A program made the position numbers and the translations under genes. This document shows positions 1 to 5,707 of a stretch of 5,707 nucleotides of DNA, in pieces (the first letter of the stretch is position 1; the number at the start of each line of letters is the position of its first letter). The notes beneath the pieces were generated by a model. It ran no database searches, was not told the origin of the DNA, and saw nothing but the letters and a program-made list of their open reading frames with translations. The stretch is from Archangium sp. (lineage in GTDB: Bacteria > Myxococcota > Myxococcia > Myxococcales > Myxococcaceae), in assembly GCA_016793525.1 (NCBI GenBank), contig JAEUJT010000129.1:1-5707 (forward strand), read 5' to 3'.

Positions 1-347
1 TGCTGAGCGGCGCTCCGGGGCGCGACCGCCCGGCCCTTGGGCACCGCCACCGCGTTCGCCTGGAGCGCCTTGATGGCCCCCGCGCCCTCGCGGGACCAGG
101 TCTGGAGCGCGTGTTCGACGTCGTCGGCGCCTCCGTCGTGCCCGGCCTCGGCGCGGGTCGAGAGCTGATGCAGCACCTCTTGCGCCGCGCCCACCGCTTC
201 ATCGGGCCCGGTGACGTGGAGCGCCGTGCCCCGCTGCCCCACGCGCACGCCGAGGTGCCGCTCGATGCGCTTGAGGTGTTCGTTCTGGGCGCCGGCCAAT
301 AGGCGCGCCACGTCGGCATCGGCGAGATCGAGGTGAATGGATTTCAT
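1..347 (-). CDS. phoH: PhoH family ATPase (PhoH/YbeZ-like), N-terminal part, cut by window edge
   Basis: The first 115 residues are visible; the gene continues beyond base 1. The protein begins MKSIHLDLADADVARLLAG, followed by the segment NEHLKRIERHLGVRVGQRG (about residues 22-40), which matches the N-terminal region of PhoH/YbeZ proteins (the pattern 'N..lk.iE..LGv.v..RG'). A PhoH-like LHVTGPDEAVGAAQEVLHQL stretch follows (about 43-62). The fragment ends in PKGRAVAPRSAAQ, equivalent to the conserved 'kG.i.PkT..Q..Y' element just before the Walker A loop; here Ser takes the usual Thr place. The ATPase core itself lies outside the window. Family members are cytoplasmic ATPases linked to RNA metabolism and ribosome maturation, often encoded beside ybeY. 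The ATG at 345-347 was chosen because it gives the normal family N-terminus and sits 5 bases after the stop of the upstream DUF4388 gene. No clear Shine-Dalgarno is seen, so translation probably depends on coupling. Family assignment is strong; the exact role is inferred. Confidence 0.85.
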   Translation of the reverse strand, partial: MKSIHLDLADADVARLLAGAQNEHLKRIERHLGVRVGQRGTALHVTGPDEAVGAAQEVLHQLSTRAEAGHDGGADDVEHALQTWSREGAGAIKALQANAVAVPKGRAVAPRSAAQ

Positions 348-352
348 TCGCG

Positions 353-1528
353 TCAGCGCAGCGGCGGCAGCAGCACGTACCGACCCGGCTCGGTGCGCCG
401 GTAGTAGTACATCTCGCGCCACGGGTAGCGCAGGTCGTTGGCGCTGAGAATGCCGGTGTCGGCGAGAGACTCGAGCGATTCTGGCAGGTCGCCGGTCTCG
501 AGCCGGTACACCTCGAGCGCGGCCTCGATGCGCGAGCGCTGCTGCGCCGAGGCGAAGCGCTGCGCCGCGGGGTCGGTGAACGTCGTGGCGTTGCCGGAGC
601 CAAGGCGAAACGAGCCGAGGCTGGTCTGCGCGCCGACGAAGTAGAGCGAGCCGACCACGAGCGCGGTGATGGCGACCCGGCCCGCGAGCCCGGCGAGCCT
701 CGCCAGCGGCCCCTCGTCGGTCTCGTCGACCACCTTGCCCGAGGGCGCGACGCCCACCAGGTAGTCGAGGTTGATGAGGTTGCAGAGCGCCTTGGCGGTC
801 TCGAACTCACCGAGGAGCGAGAGGTCGATGATGCCCTGCACGGTGCGGCCCGAGGCGACCAGGCCGTACACCCGGCGCTCGTTTTCACCCACCGACTGGA
901 ACTCGCCTTTGTTCTCGCTTTTCTTCTCTTCGGCGAAGGCGTCGTCGAGCGCGGCGTCGAACGCGTCGGCCGCTGGTGCCGGCGCGGCGGGCAGGTCTTT
1001 CTTCCGCTCGAAGGTCATCTGGTAGGTGGTGATCTTCTTCTTCACCACCGGCCATTCGTCGACGCGCCGGAAGCCCTCCATCAGCACCGACTCGGCTCGC
1101 AGCGGCGTGAGCGACGGGTCTTCTTCGACGTCGACCTGCTCGAAGGCGTAGGTGCCCGACTTCCAGGTGAACAGCCGGTACAGCGTCTCCGACGTCTGGA
1201 GCTGCACCATCTCGCTGAACTTCTCGGCGGTGATGACCCGGTGGCTCACCAGCACGTCGCCGAGGCGCTGGAGCGTTCGCTTCTGCGTCTCGAGCGCGAA
1301 GTCGAGCTGGTTGTCGGTGATGAGGTTGGCGCGCACCAGCATGCTGCCGATGAGATCTTTGCGGTTTCGGCTGGTGGTCTCGGCGCGAACGATGTTGCCG
1401 TCTTTGAACGACACCGCGACCTCTTCGCCGCGGTTGGTGAGCGTCAAGATGCCGGTCTTCGTCTGCTGCCCGATGAGCTGAAGAATGTCGGCGATGCCGA
1501 AGTCTTTCAGCGTGCCCTTGAGCGCCAT
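353..1528 (-). CDS. DUF4388 (PATAN-type) protein with one membrane segment and GspG-like C-terminal tail
   Basis: 391 residues. Residues 1-60 (MALKGTLKDFGIADILQLIG, then TGILTL and the GNIVRAE strand) are a typical DUF4388 N-terminus. Residues about 61-130 (LVRANLITDNQLDFALETQ ... LGDVLVSHRVITAEKFSEMV ... FTWKSGTYAFEQ) resemble the paired helical repeats of MshEN/GspE N-terminal domains often found in this family. Residues 165-205 form an Ala/Pro then acidic/Lys linker. Residues 210-262 (ENERRVYGLVASGRTVQGII ... LLGEFETAKALCNLINLDYL) look like the winged-helix-like module common in DUF4388 proteins. A single hydrophobic helix lies at about 282-300, preceded by Arg277 and Arg284, predicting cytoplasmic N-terminus and periplasmic C-terminus. 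Residues 332-391 (RIEAALEVYRLETGDLPESL ... RYPWREMYYY ... RYVLLPP) resemble the globular end of type II secretion GspG pseudopilins. DUF4388 proteins are signalling or scaffold proteins of mostly unknown function. It lies between the TPR/zinc-ribbon gene (3-base gap) and phoH (5-base gap). Domain calls are by eye; function is unknown. Confidence 0.9.
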   Translation of the reverse strand: MALKGTLKDFGIADILQLIGQQTKTGILTLTNRGEEVAVSFKDGNIVRAETTSRNRKDLIGSMLVRANLITDNQLDFALETQKRTLQRLGDVLVSHRVITAEKFSEMVQLQTSETLYRLFTWKSGTYAFEQVDVEEDPSLTPLRAESVLMEGFRRVDEWPVVKKKITTYQMTFERKKDLPAAPAPAADAFDAALDDAFAEEKKSENKGEFQSVGENERRVYGLVASGRTVQGIIDLSLLGEFETAKALCNLINLDYLVGVAPSGKVVDETDEGPLARLAGLAGRVAITALVVGSLYFVGAQTSLGSFRLGSGNATTFTDPAAQRFASAQQRSRIEAALEVYRLETGDLPESLESLADTGILSANDLRYPWREMYYYRRTEPGRYVLLPPLR

Positions 1529-1531
1529 GCG

Positions 1532-3700
1532 TCAGCCTCCCTGCTTCTTGCGCAACCCGCGCAGCGAGAGGAGGTAGACGAGCGCGAAGATCACCACCAG
1601 CGGCACCAACCGGAGCACGAGCGGCAGCGGCTCGTAGGGCGCGCGCAGCACGCCGTTGCGCAGCACGACGCCGGCCACCACGAGCGAGAAGATCAGCCCG
1701 TACACCGCCCCCCGAACGGGGAAGCCGGCGAAGACGTGGCCCATGCCCGAGTAGATGAGGCCGAGGCCGTAGCTCGTGCGCTCGATGCGGCTCTGGTACC
1801 GGGCCACCTCGAGCTGCTTGCGCACCTTCTGCGACGGCGCCACCACGTTCTTCTTGGCGAACACGTTCACGCACTGCGTGCACATCATGCTGCCGCGGGA
1901 CACGTCGGGGTCTCCGCGGTGGCTCACCGGGCGGCCGCACTTGGTGCAGCCGCGCGTCGCTCCCACGGCGCGGGCGGCCAGGCCCAGGGCCACCAGCAGC
2001 GCGGCGGCGATGGCCGGGTAGAACGGCGCGGTGCCCTGAGGCACGTCGCCCAGCAGCATCTGGGTCAGCTGCGAGGTGATGCGCGCCGGGGCGTCGCTCG
2101 TGGCGAGCGAGACGAGGCTGCTCGAGGCCAGCGGCTCCGAGAGGAGGTGCTCGTTCGCCTCGATGGGGCCCTTGGTGACTGGCTGGGTGTCGATGGCGGC
2201 CAGCCGAGGGTCGCGGCCGCGGGCCTCGTAGAACATCTGGGTCGCGGTGTCGGCTTCACCGGCGACGTTGTCTCCGTAGAGGAGGTAGCGGCGCTGGTAC
2301 AGCCGGGCCAGGTTGAACGGGGCGCTGGCGTTGGTCGGGTCGTCGTCGGTCACGCCGCGGAACATCGCCTTCGAGTTCTCGAGATCGCCCTGCGCCATCA
2401 GCGCCACGCCCAGGTTGACGCGGGCGGCCGACGCGCGGGGCTCGATGGCCAGCGCGCTCTTGAGGTGGGCGATGGCGGGGTCGAGGTCTCCGCGGCGCAG
2501 CTCGTACCGGCCCAGCACCGACAGCTCGGCGAACGACGCCTTGCCCTCGGCCGCGAGCGCCTTGAGCTCGTCGACGATGGGGCCGACGCCCGGGCCGCCG
2601 CGATCGACGAGGTAGAGCGCCTCGGCGCGCGTACCGGCGAACTGGGTGCGCTCGGAGACGGCGCCGCCCACCGTGGGCACCACCCCCAGCAGCGCGATGA
2701 ACACAGCCGCGACGAGGCGCTCGGCCGACGTGCAGTACAGCGTCACCGCGGCGAAGATCGCCAGCAGCACCGGCACCACGCCCAAGCGAAAGACGAGCGG
2801 CAAGCTGAGCGCGATGACGCCCAGCGCCGCGGTCTGCCAGCGCGCCGCCGCCCGGGGAAAGAAGAAGTGAAAGTCGTAGAGGAAGTAGAAGCCGTGTTTC
2901 ACCAGCAGCACCAGCAGCAGGGCGACCGCGGTGGCGATGAGGCCGAGCAGGGCGATCGACGCCAGGTCGGCCACCATGGGTCTCCAGGAGCGCGGGTCGG
3001 TCAGCTGCCGGTTGAGGGCTCGTTGAAACGCGCTGACGTAGCGGCCGATGTTCGACGGATCAGACGTGAAGTAGATGAGGGCCAGGCTGGTCCACGACGA
3101 GGGCACGTCGGGAGACAGCTCGACGGCGGTCAACGCGATCTCCACCGCCGCGCCAGAATCGCCGGCGGCTTCACGGGTCGCGGCTGCGCGGAAGAGCGCT
3201 GCGGTCCACGTCTCGAGGTTCGACGCGCCGATTCTCCGCCGGAGCGCCGACAGCTTGGCCCTGGCTTCTTGCTCCGCGCGCACCTCGTTGCTGGCGTTGG
3301 CCGCCTGCCAGGCCTTGAACGCCTCGAGCAGCTCGGCATCGGAGGTGGGCGTGATGCGCAGCTCGGGCGGCGCGGGCCTCGACGGTGGTGGGGGCGCCTG
3401 AACGGGCGCGAAGAGGGGCGCGGGGTCTGGCTTCGGCGCGGGCTTCTTCGGCTCATCGGGAACCGGCGCGTCGTCGTCGATGGTCTTCGGCAGCGGCGCG
3501 GGCTTGCCCCGGCGGGTCGGAGGAGACGGCTCGTCGTCGGCGGTGTCATCGACCGGCGGGTCGAGATCGTCGCCAGGGGGCGGTGTTTTGGGCGCGGGTT
3601 TCTTCGCCCGCACCGCCGGAGCGTCAGGGTCGATGAGCTCGATTTGGGCCCAGGCGGTGCTGGCCACCATCACCGCACACGCGCACACGAACGCTCTCAT
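1532..3700 (-). CDS. Exported multi-pass membrane protein with TPR repeats and C-terminal zinc ribbon
   Basis: 722 residues. The N-terminus is a Sec signal peptide (MRAFVCACAVMVASTAWA, likely cut before Gln19). Residues 25-115 are rich in Pro, Asp and Lys and look disordered. Residues about 160-235 contain TPR-like helices (EAAGDSGAAVEIALTAVELS). Hydrophobic segments lie near 243-268, 289-306, 307-323 and 328-348. A second TPR block spans about 390-500 (RRGDLDPAIAHLKSALAIEP; NLGVALMAQGDLENSKAMF). A further membrane segment at 560-580 precedes a zinc ribbon with CxxC pairs Cys585/Cys588 and Cys607/Cys610. The C-terminus has a TM2-like glycine motif (YSGMGHVFAGFPVRG, about 650-664) and two last helices (about 665-682, 695-713), ending RGLRKKQGG. 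Positive charges predict both TPR blocks in the periplasm and the zinc ribbon in the cytoplasm. TPRs usually bind protein partners; no enzymatic motif is seen. First gene of the minus-strand run; no strong Shine-Dalgarno precedes its ATG, but the signal peptide supports this start. Specific function unknown. Confidence 0.9.
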   Translation of the reverse strand: MRAFVCACAVMVASTAWAQIELIDPDAPAVRAKKPAPKTPPPGDDLDPPVDDTADDEPSPPTRRGKPAPLPKTIDDDAPVPDEPKKPAPKPDPAPLFAPVQAPPPPSRPAPPELRITPTSDAELLEAFKAWQAANASNEVRAEQEARAKLSALRRRIGASNLETWTAALFRAAATREAAGDSGAAVEIALTAVELSPDVPSSWTSLALIYFTSDPSNIGRYVSAFQRALNRQLTDPRSWRPMVADLASIALLGLIATAVALLLVLLVKHGFYFLYDFHFFFPRAAARWQTAALGVIALSLPLVFRLGVVPVLLAIFAAVTLYCTSAERLVAAVFIALLGVVPTVGGAVSERTQFAGTRAEALYLVDRGGPGVGPIVDELKALAAEGKASFAELSVLGRYELRRGDLDPAIAHLKSALAIEPRASAARVNLGVALMAQGDLENSKAMFRGVTDDDPTNASAPFNLARLYQRRYLLYGDNVAGEADTATQMFYEARGRDPRLAAIDTQPVTKGPIEANEHLLSEPLASSSLVSLATSDAPARITSQLTQMLLGDVPQGTAPFYPAIAAALLVALGLAARAVGATRGCTKCGRPVSHRGDPDVSRGSMMCTQCVNVFAKKNVVAPSQKVRKQLEVARYQSRIERTSYGLGLIYSGMGHVFAGFPVRGAVYGLIFSLVVAGVVLRNGVLRAPYEPLPLVLRLVPLVVIFALVYLLSLRGLRKKQGG
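1536..1541 (-). promoter_or_regulatory. Shine-Dalgarno for the DUF4388 gene, embedded in the upstream coding end
   Basis: Read on the minus strand this is GGGAGG, with the GGAGG core ending 7 bases before the ATG at 1526-1528. It lies inside the last codons (Gln-Gly-Gly) of the TPR/zinc-ribbon gene and next to its TGA stop. This fixes the DUF4388 start and points to translational coupling between the two genes. Confidence 0.75.
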
Positions 3701-3771
3701 GGAGAATTCGTGAAAGTGTAGACGACGCTCGGGTGTCGAGCGAGTTCCGATTTCGGGCTAGGCCCACCCGC
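3701..3771. promoter_or_regulatory. Divergent intergenic region between the minus-strand run and mazG
   Basis: These 71 bases separate the ATG of the minus-strand TPR/zinc-ribbon gene (3698-3700) from the preferred ATG of plus-strand mazG (3772). Because both units start here, both promoters should lie in or near it. I could not identify a convincing sigma-70 pair. On the minus strand there is a TACACT that could be a -10, but the only good -35-like hexamer (TCGACA) is 13 bases upstream, too close for a normal promoter. The stretch is less GC-rich around 3701-3722 than its surroundings. The promoter role is inferred from gene orientation. Confidence 0.45.
3726..3742. repeat. Inverted repeat CGCTCG-N5-CGAGCG in the divergent region
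   Basis: The two 6-base arms (3726-3731 and 3737-3742) are perfect reverse complements separated by GGTGT. It lies midway between the two divergent start codons, where a regulator could act on both units. A short GC-rich palindrome can arise by chance at this composition, so an operator role is only a possibility. It also overlaps an alternative GTG start for mazG at 3733. Confidence 0.35.
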
Positions 3772-4593
3772 ATGGACGACGTGGGACGGAGCCTGGAGCG
3801 GCTGGTGGGCATCATGAAGCGTTTGCGCGCGCCCGACGGGTGCCCGTGGGACCGCGAGCAAGACCTGCGGAGCCTGCGCCCGTATCTGGTCGAGGAGACC
3901 TACGAGGTGCTCGACGAGATGGACCGAGTGTCTTTCGGTGGCCCGTGGAAGCCGCTCGCCGAGGAGCTCGGTGACCTGCTGTTCCAGATCGTCTTCCACG
4001 CCCACCTCGCCGCCGAGAAGGGCGAGTTCACGATGGCCGACGTGGCCAACGCCATCTCCGACAAGCTCGAGCGGCGGCACCCGCACGTCTTCGGTGAGGC
4101 GCAGGTGAAGGGCGCGGAGCAGGTGCTGCAGAACTGGGCCAAGCTGAAGGCCGACGAGCGCAAAGAGAAGACGGGCAAGGCGGGGAGCGTGCTCGACGGC
4201 GTGCCCTCGGGGGCTCCGGCGCTCCAGCGGGCCGAGCGGCTGACCGAGAAGGCCTCGCGCATCGGCTTCGATTGGCCCGACGTGAAGGGCGCCAGGGAGA
4301 AGGTCGACGAGGAGCTGGCCGAGCTCGACGAAGCGGTGGCCTCGGGTGACCGCGACGCCATCGAGCACGAAATGGGCGACGTGCTGTTCGCGCTGGCCAA
4401 CGTGGCGCGCAAGCTCAACACCCCGGGTGAAGACGCCCTCCGCGGCACCAACGCGCGCTTCGTGCGGCGGTTTCACCACGTGGAGGCGAAGTTGGAGGCC
4501 GCCGGCATTCCCTTCGGCGAGGCGACCCTCGAGGTGATGGACCGCTTCTGGGACGAGGCGAAGGCCGAGGAGAAAGCCGCCAAGCCAAAGTGA
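3772..4593 (+). CDS. mazG: MazG, nucleoside triphosphate pyrophosphohydrolase
   Basis: 273 residues from the ATG at 3772, close to the E. coli MazG length of 263. MazG hydrolyses NTPs and dNTPs to the monophosphate and pyrophosphate, helping remove aberrant nucleotides, and in E. coli it also lowers the stress alarmone ppGpp. The protein has the usual two tandem MazG domains. In the first, MKRLRAPDGCPWDREQ (15-30) is followed by the metal-binding EExxE (Glu41, Glu42, Glu45) and EELGDLLFQ (64-72, with Glu65 and Asp68), then the signature SDKLERRHPHVFGEA (about 96-110). In the second, EELAELDE (180-187) pairs with EMGDVLFALANVAR (200-213, with Glu200 and Asp203); these correspond to the acidic residues needed for activity in E. 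coli MazG. A GTG at 3733 would add 13 residues unlike the family N-terminus, so ATG 3772 is preferred; neither has a strong Shine-Dalgarno. It is followed 18 bases later by a DUF1304 gene. No mazEF genes are present nearby. Confidence 0.95.
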   Translation: MDDVGRSLERLVGIMKRLRAPDGCPWDREQDLRSLRPYLVEETYEVLDEMDRVSFGGPWKPLAEELGDLLFQIVFHAHLAAEKGEFTMADVANAISDKLERRHPHVFGEAQVKGAEQVLQNWAKLKADERKEKTGKAGSVLDGVPSGAPALQRAERLTEKASRIGFDWPDVKGAREKVDEELAELDEAVASGDRDAIEHEMGDVLFALANVARKLNTPGEDALRGTNARFVRRFHHVEAKLEAAGIPFGEATLEVMDRFWDEAKAEEKAAKPK

Positions 4594-4611
4594 CGTGGTA
4601 GGTCAGCGCGC

Positions 4612-4968
4612 ATGTCCTCCGCCGTCAACGCCGTGGCCGTCTTCGTCGCGCTGCAGCACCTCGGCTTCTTCGTGCTCGAGTCGTTCTTGTGGACGAAACC
4701 GGCGGGCCTGAAGGTGTTCCGCAACACGCCTGAAAGGGCCGAGACCACCCGCGTGCTGGCCGCGAACCAAGGCGTGTACAACGCGTTCCTCGCCGCTGGG
4801 TTGCTGTGGAGCGTGGTGGCGGGTGACGGGCTCCGCGTGCCGCTGCAGATCTTCTTCTTCGCCTGTGTCGTCGTGGCCGGTTTGGTGGGCGGCTTCACCG
4901 TGAGCAAGCGCATCATCGCGATTCAAGCGGTGCCGGCGGCCATCGGTCTGGTGCTGGTGCACCTGTAG
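4612..4968 (+). CDS. DUF1304 family small membrane protein
   Basis: 118 residues with four predicted transmembrane helices (about 5-27, 51-70, 76-95, 99-117), matching the size and shape of DUF1304 proteins. Family hallmarks are visible: HLGFFVLESFLW in helix 1 (His16 and Glu23 inside the membrane segment), followed by F36 in the loop; ANQGVYNAFLAAGLLW (51-66) at the start of helix 2; and FACVVVAGLVGGFTVSKR (83-100) leading to IQAVPAAIGL in helix 4. It is an inner-membrane protein of unknown biochemical function. The start is the ATG 18 bases after the mazG stop, with a weak GGTAGG-like ribosome site about 8 bases upstream, so it is probably co-transcribed with mazG. Its TAG stop (4966-4968) directly abuts the stop of the convergent hydrolase gene. 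The family call is confident; the function is not known. Confidence 0.9.
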   Translation: MSSAVNAVAVFVALQHLGFFVLESFLWTKPAGLKVFRNTPERAETTRVLAANQGVYNAFLAAGLLWSVVAGDGLRVPLQIFFFACVVVAGLVGGFTVSKRIIAIQAVPAAIGLVLVHL

Positions 4969-5707
4969 TCAGCGAGCGAAGTCGCAGGCGCCCTCGGTGC
5001 ACGTCGCCGGGAGCGTCGCGCGCGGCGTACCGGCGAAGACCGACGTCACGAAGTCGAGCACCTGGGCGCGCGCCGCCAACCCCGCGGCGGAGTTGCGGTC
5101 GGCGAACCCGTGAATTGCGCCAGGGCTCACCTCGGTCGGGGGCACTCGGTAGTGGGTCATGGTGGTCACGCCCAAGGCAGGGTCGTCTGCGCGGAGGCCG
5201 GCCCACGGCGTGAGGGGTGCGCCGAGCAGCCGAGCTCCAGTCGCCGCCGCGAGCAGGTCGCTGCCGATGTTGGGGAGCACCGGGTCGCCCACGCTCATCT
5301 GCTCGAGGAACACCTTGGTCGATGGGTCCACTGCGCGGCTCCAGGCGGCGCCGTCGACGGGGTCCCAGTTCGTCTGGGTCATGGCCAGGCCCAGCGCGCG
5401 GTCGAGCGAGCTCGGCGTCGACGGCCGCAGGAACGTGTCGATGGTCGACCAGATGTCGGCCTGGTCGATGAAGTGTGTCCACCCCGCGCCGGGCACGTTG
5501 AGCACCGCGGCTGAGATCGTGTCGTTCTGCAGCGAGAAGCAGAAGCCCATCACGCCACCGAGCGAGCCGCCCGCGTACATGACCTTGTCGGAGCTGGGCC
5601 TCCGCCCGGTGGCCACGTTGGTGACGCCGTGCAGGGTGGGGGCGCTCAGCGCGTCGCCCAGGCTCGAGGCCAGCGCCGCCTGCAGCCCGCTCGCATCGGC
5701 CAGGGCC
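4969..5707 (-). CDS. Alpha/beta hydrolase (serine hydrolase), C-terminal part, cut by window edge
   Basis: The reading frame is open to the window edge, giving 245 visible C-terminal residues; the true start lies beyond base 5707. A GTG at 5616 would be an internal start, but coding continues upstream through ALADASGLQAALASSLGDAL with no stop, so the gene is treated as partial. The visible part carries a full catalytic triad in the expected order: nucleophile elbow GGSLG with Ser48 (fragment numbering), acid Asp141 in VFLEQMSVGDPVLPNIGSDL (the common 'G..D..vp...s..la' pattern of prolyl-oligopeptidase-like and esterase folds), and His199 in SPGAIHGF. Residues after the elbow (ISAAVLNVPGAGW) fit the strand following it. 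The C-terminus has two close cysteines (CTEGAC, 236-241), which could form a disulfide and would fit an exported enzyme, but the N-terminus that would show a signal peptide is not visible. Substrate unknown; esterase or lipase is a reasonable guess. Convergent with the DUF1304 gene, with no gap. Confidence 0.85.
   Translation of the reverse strand, partial: ALADASGLQAALASSLGDALSAPTLHGVTNVATGRRPSSDKVMYAGGSLGGVMGFCFSLQNDTISAAVLNVPGAGWTHFIDQADIWSTIDTFLRPSTPSSLDRALGLAMTQTNWDPVDGAAWSRAVDPSTKVFLEQMSVGDPVLPNIGSDLLAAATGARLLGAPLTPWAGLRADDPALGVTTMTHYRVPPTEVSPGAIHGFADRNSAAGLAARAQVLDFVTSVFAGTPRATLPATCTEGACDFAR

Noticed and set aside
199..888. 229-codon minus-strand open frame across the end of the DUF4388 gene and the phoH start
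   Set aside because: Ser/Arg/Pro-rich out-of-frame translation; the DUF4388 and PhoH frames explain the region.
885..1940. 351-codon minus-strand open frame overlapping the DUF4388 and TPR genes in another frame
   Set aside because: Its translation is almost entirely Arg, Ala, Pro and Gly, typical of an out-of-frame GC-rich read, and it bridges two genes with strong domain evidence.
3733..3771. GTG start at 3733 giving mazG 13 extra N-terminal residues
   Set aside because: The extra residues do not resemble MazG N-termini, and the GTG lies inside the palindrome; ATG 3772 gives the normal family start.
3701..3771. A specific sigma-70 promoter (TCGACA / TACACT) on the minus strand
   Set aside because: The spacing is 13 bases, well short of the usual 16-18, so it is not reported as a promoter.
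3697..4479. 260-codon minus-strand open frame opposite mazG
   Set aside because: mazG on the plus strand has clear family motifs throughout; the antisense translation is low-complexity and has no recognisable domain.
4969..5616. Treating the hydrolase as a complete 215-residue gene starting at GTG 5616
   Set aside because: The frame stays open to the window edge with coding-like sequence, and the nucleophile elbow would lie only 18 residues from that start, too close for a complete alpha/beta hydrolase fold.

Overview
The window is GC-rich and tightly packed, with six protein-coding genes and almost no non-coding DNA. The strong G/C third-position preference, the DUF4388 (PATAN-type) protein and a membrane protein combining TPRs with a zinc ribbon suggest a Myxococcota / deltaproteobacterial chromosome. 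That placement is inferred from family distribution and composition; there is no rRNA or other marker in the window.

Left part (1-3700, all minus strand): a compact run read from right to left. It begins with a 722-residue exported/membrane protein (signal peptide, proline-rich linker, TPRs, several membrane segments, a four-cysteine zinc ribbon). Three bases later comes a 391-residue DUF4388 protein with one membrane segment and a GspG-like C-terminal tail. Five bases after that is the N-terminal third of a PhoH/YbeZ-type ATPase, cut by the window edge. Gaps of 3 and 5 bases, and a Shine-Dalgarno sequence lying in the last codons of the upstream gene, indicate one transcription unit.

Middle (3701-3771): a 71-base divergent intergenic region that should hold the promoters for both the minus-strand run and the plus-strand mazG. 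It contains a 6-5-6 inverted repeat.

Right part: mazG (nucleoside triphosphate pyrophosphohydrolase) and, 18 bases later, a small four-helix DUF1304 membrane protein, both on the plus strand. The DUF1304 stop codon directly abuts the stop codon of a convergent minus-strand gene. That gene is the C-terminal part of an alpha/beta hydrolase with a readable Ser-Asp-His triad, running off the right edge.

How the genes may work together: PhoH and MazG are housekeeping functions (RNA/ribosome-linked ATPase; NTP clean-up). The two membrane proteins upstream of phoH are both predicted to have cytoplasmic and periplasmic parts and are translationally linked, so they are the best candidates here for an uncharacterised envelope-spanning complex. 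No mobile elements, CRISPR arrays, tRNA/rRNA genes or convincing intrinsic terminators were seen.
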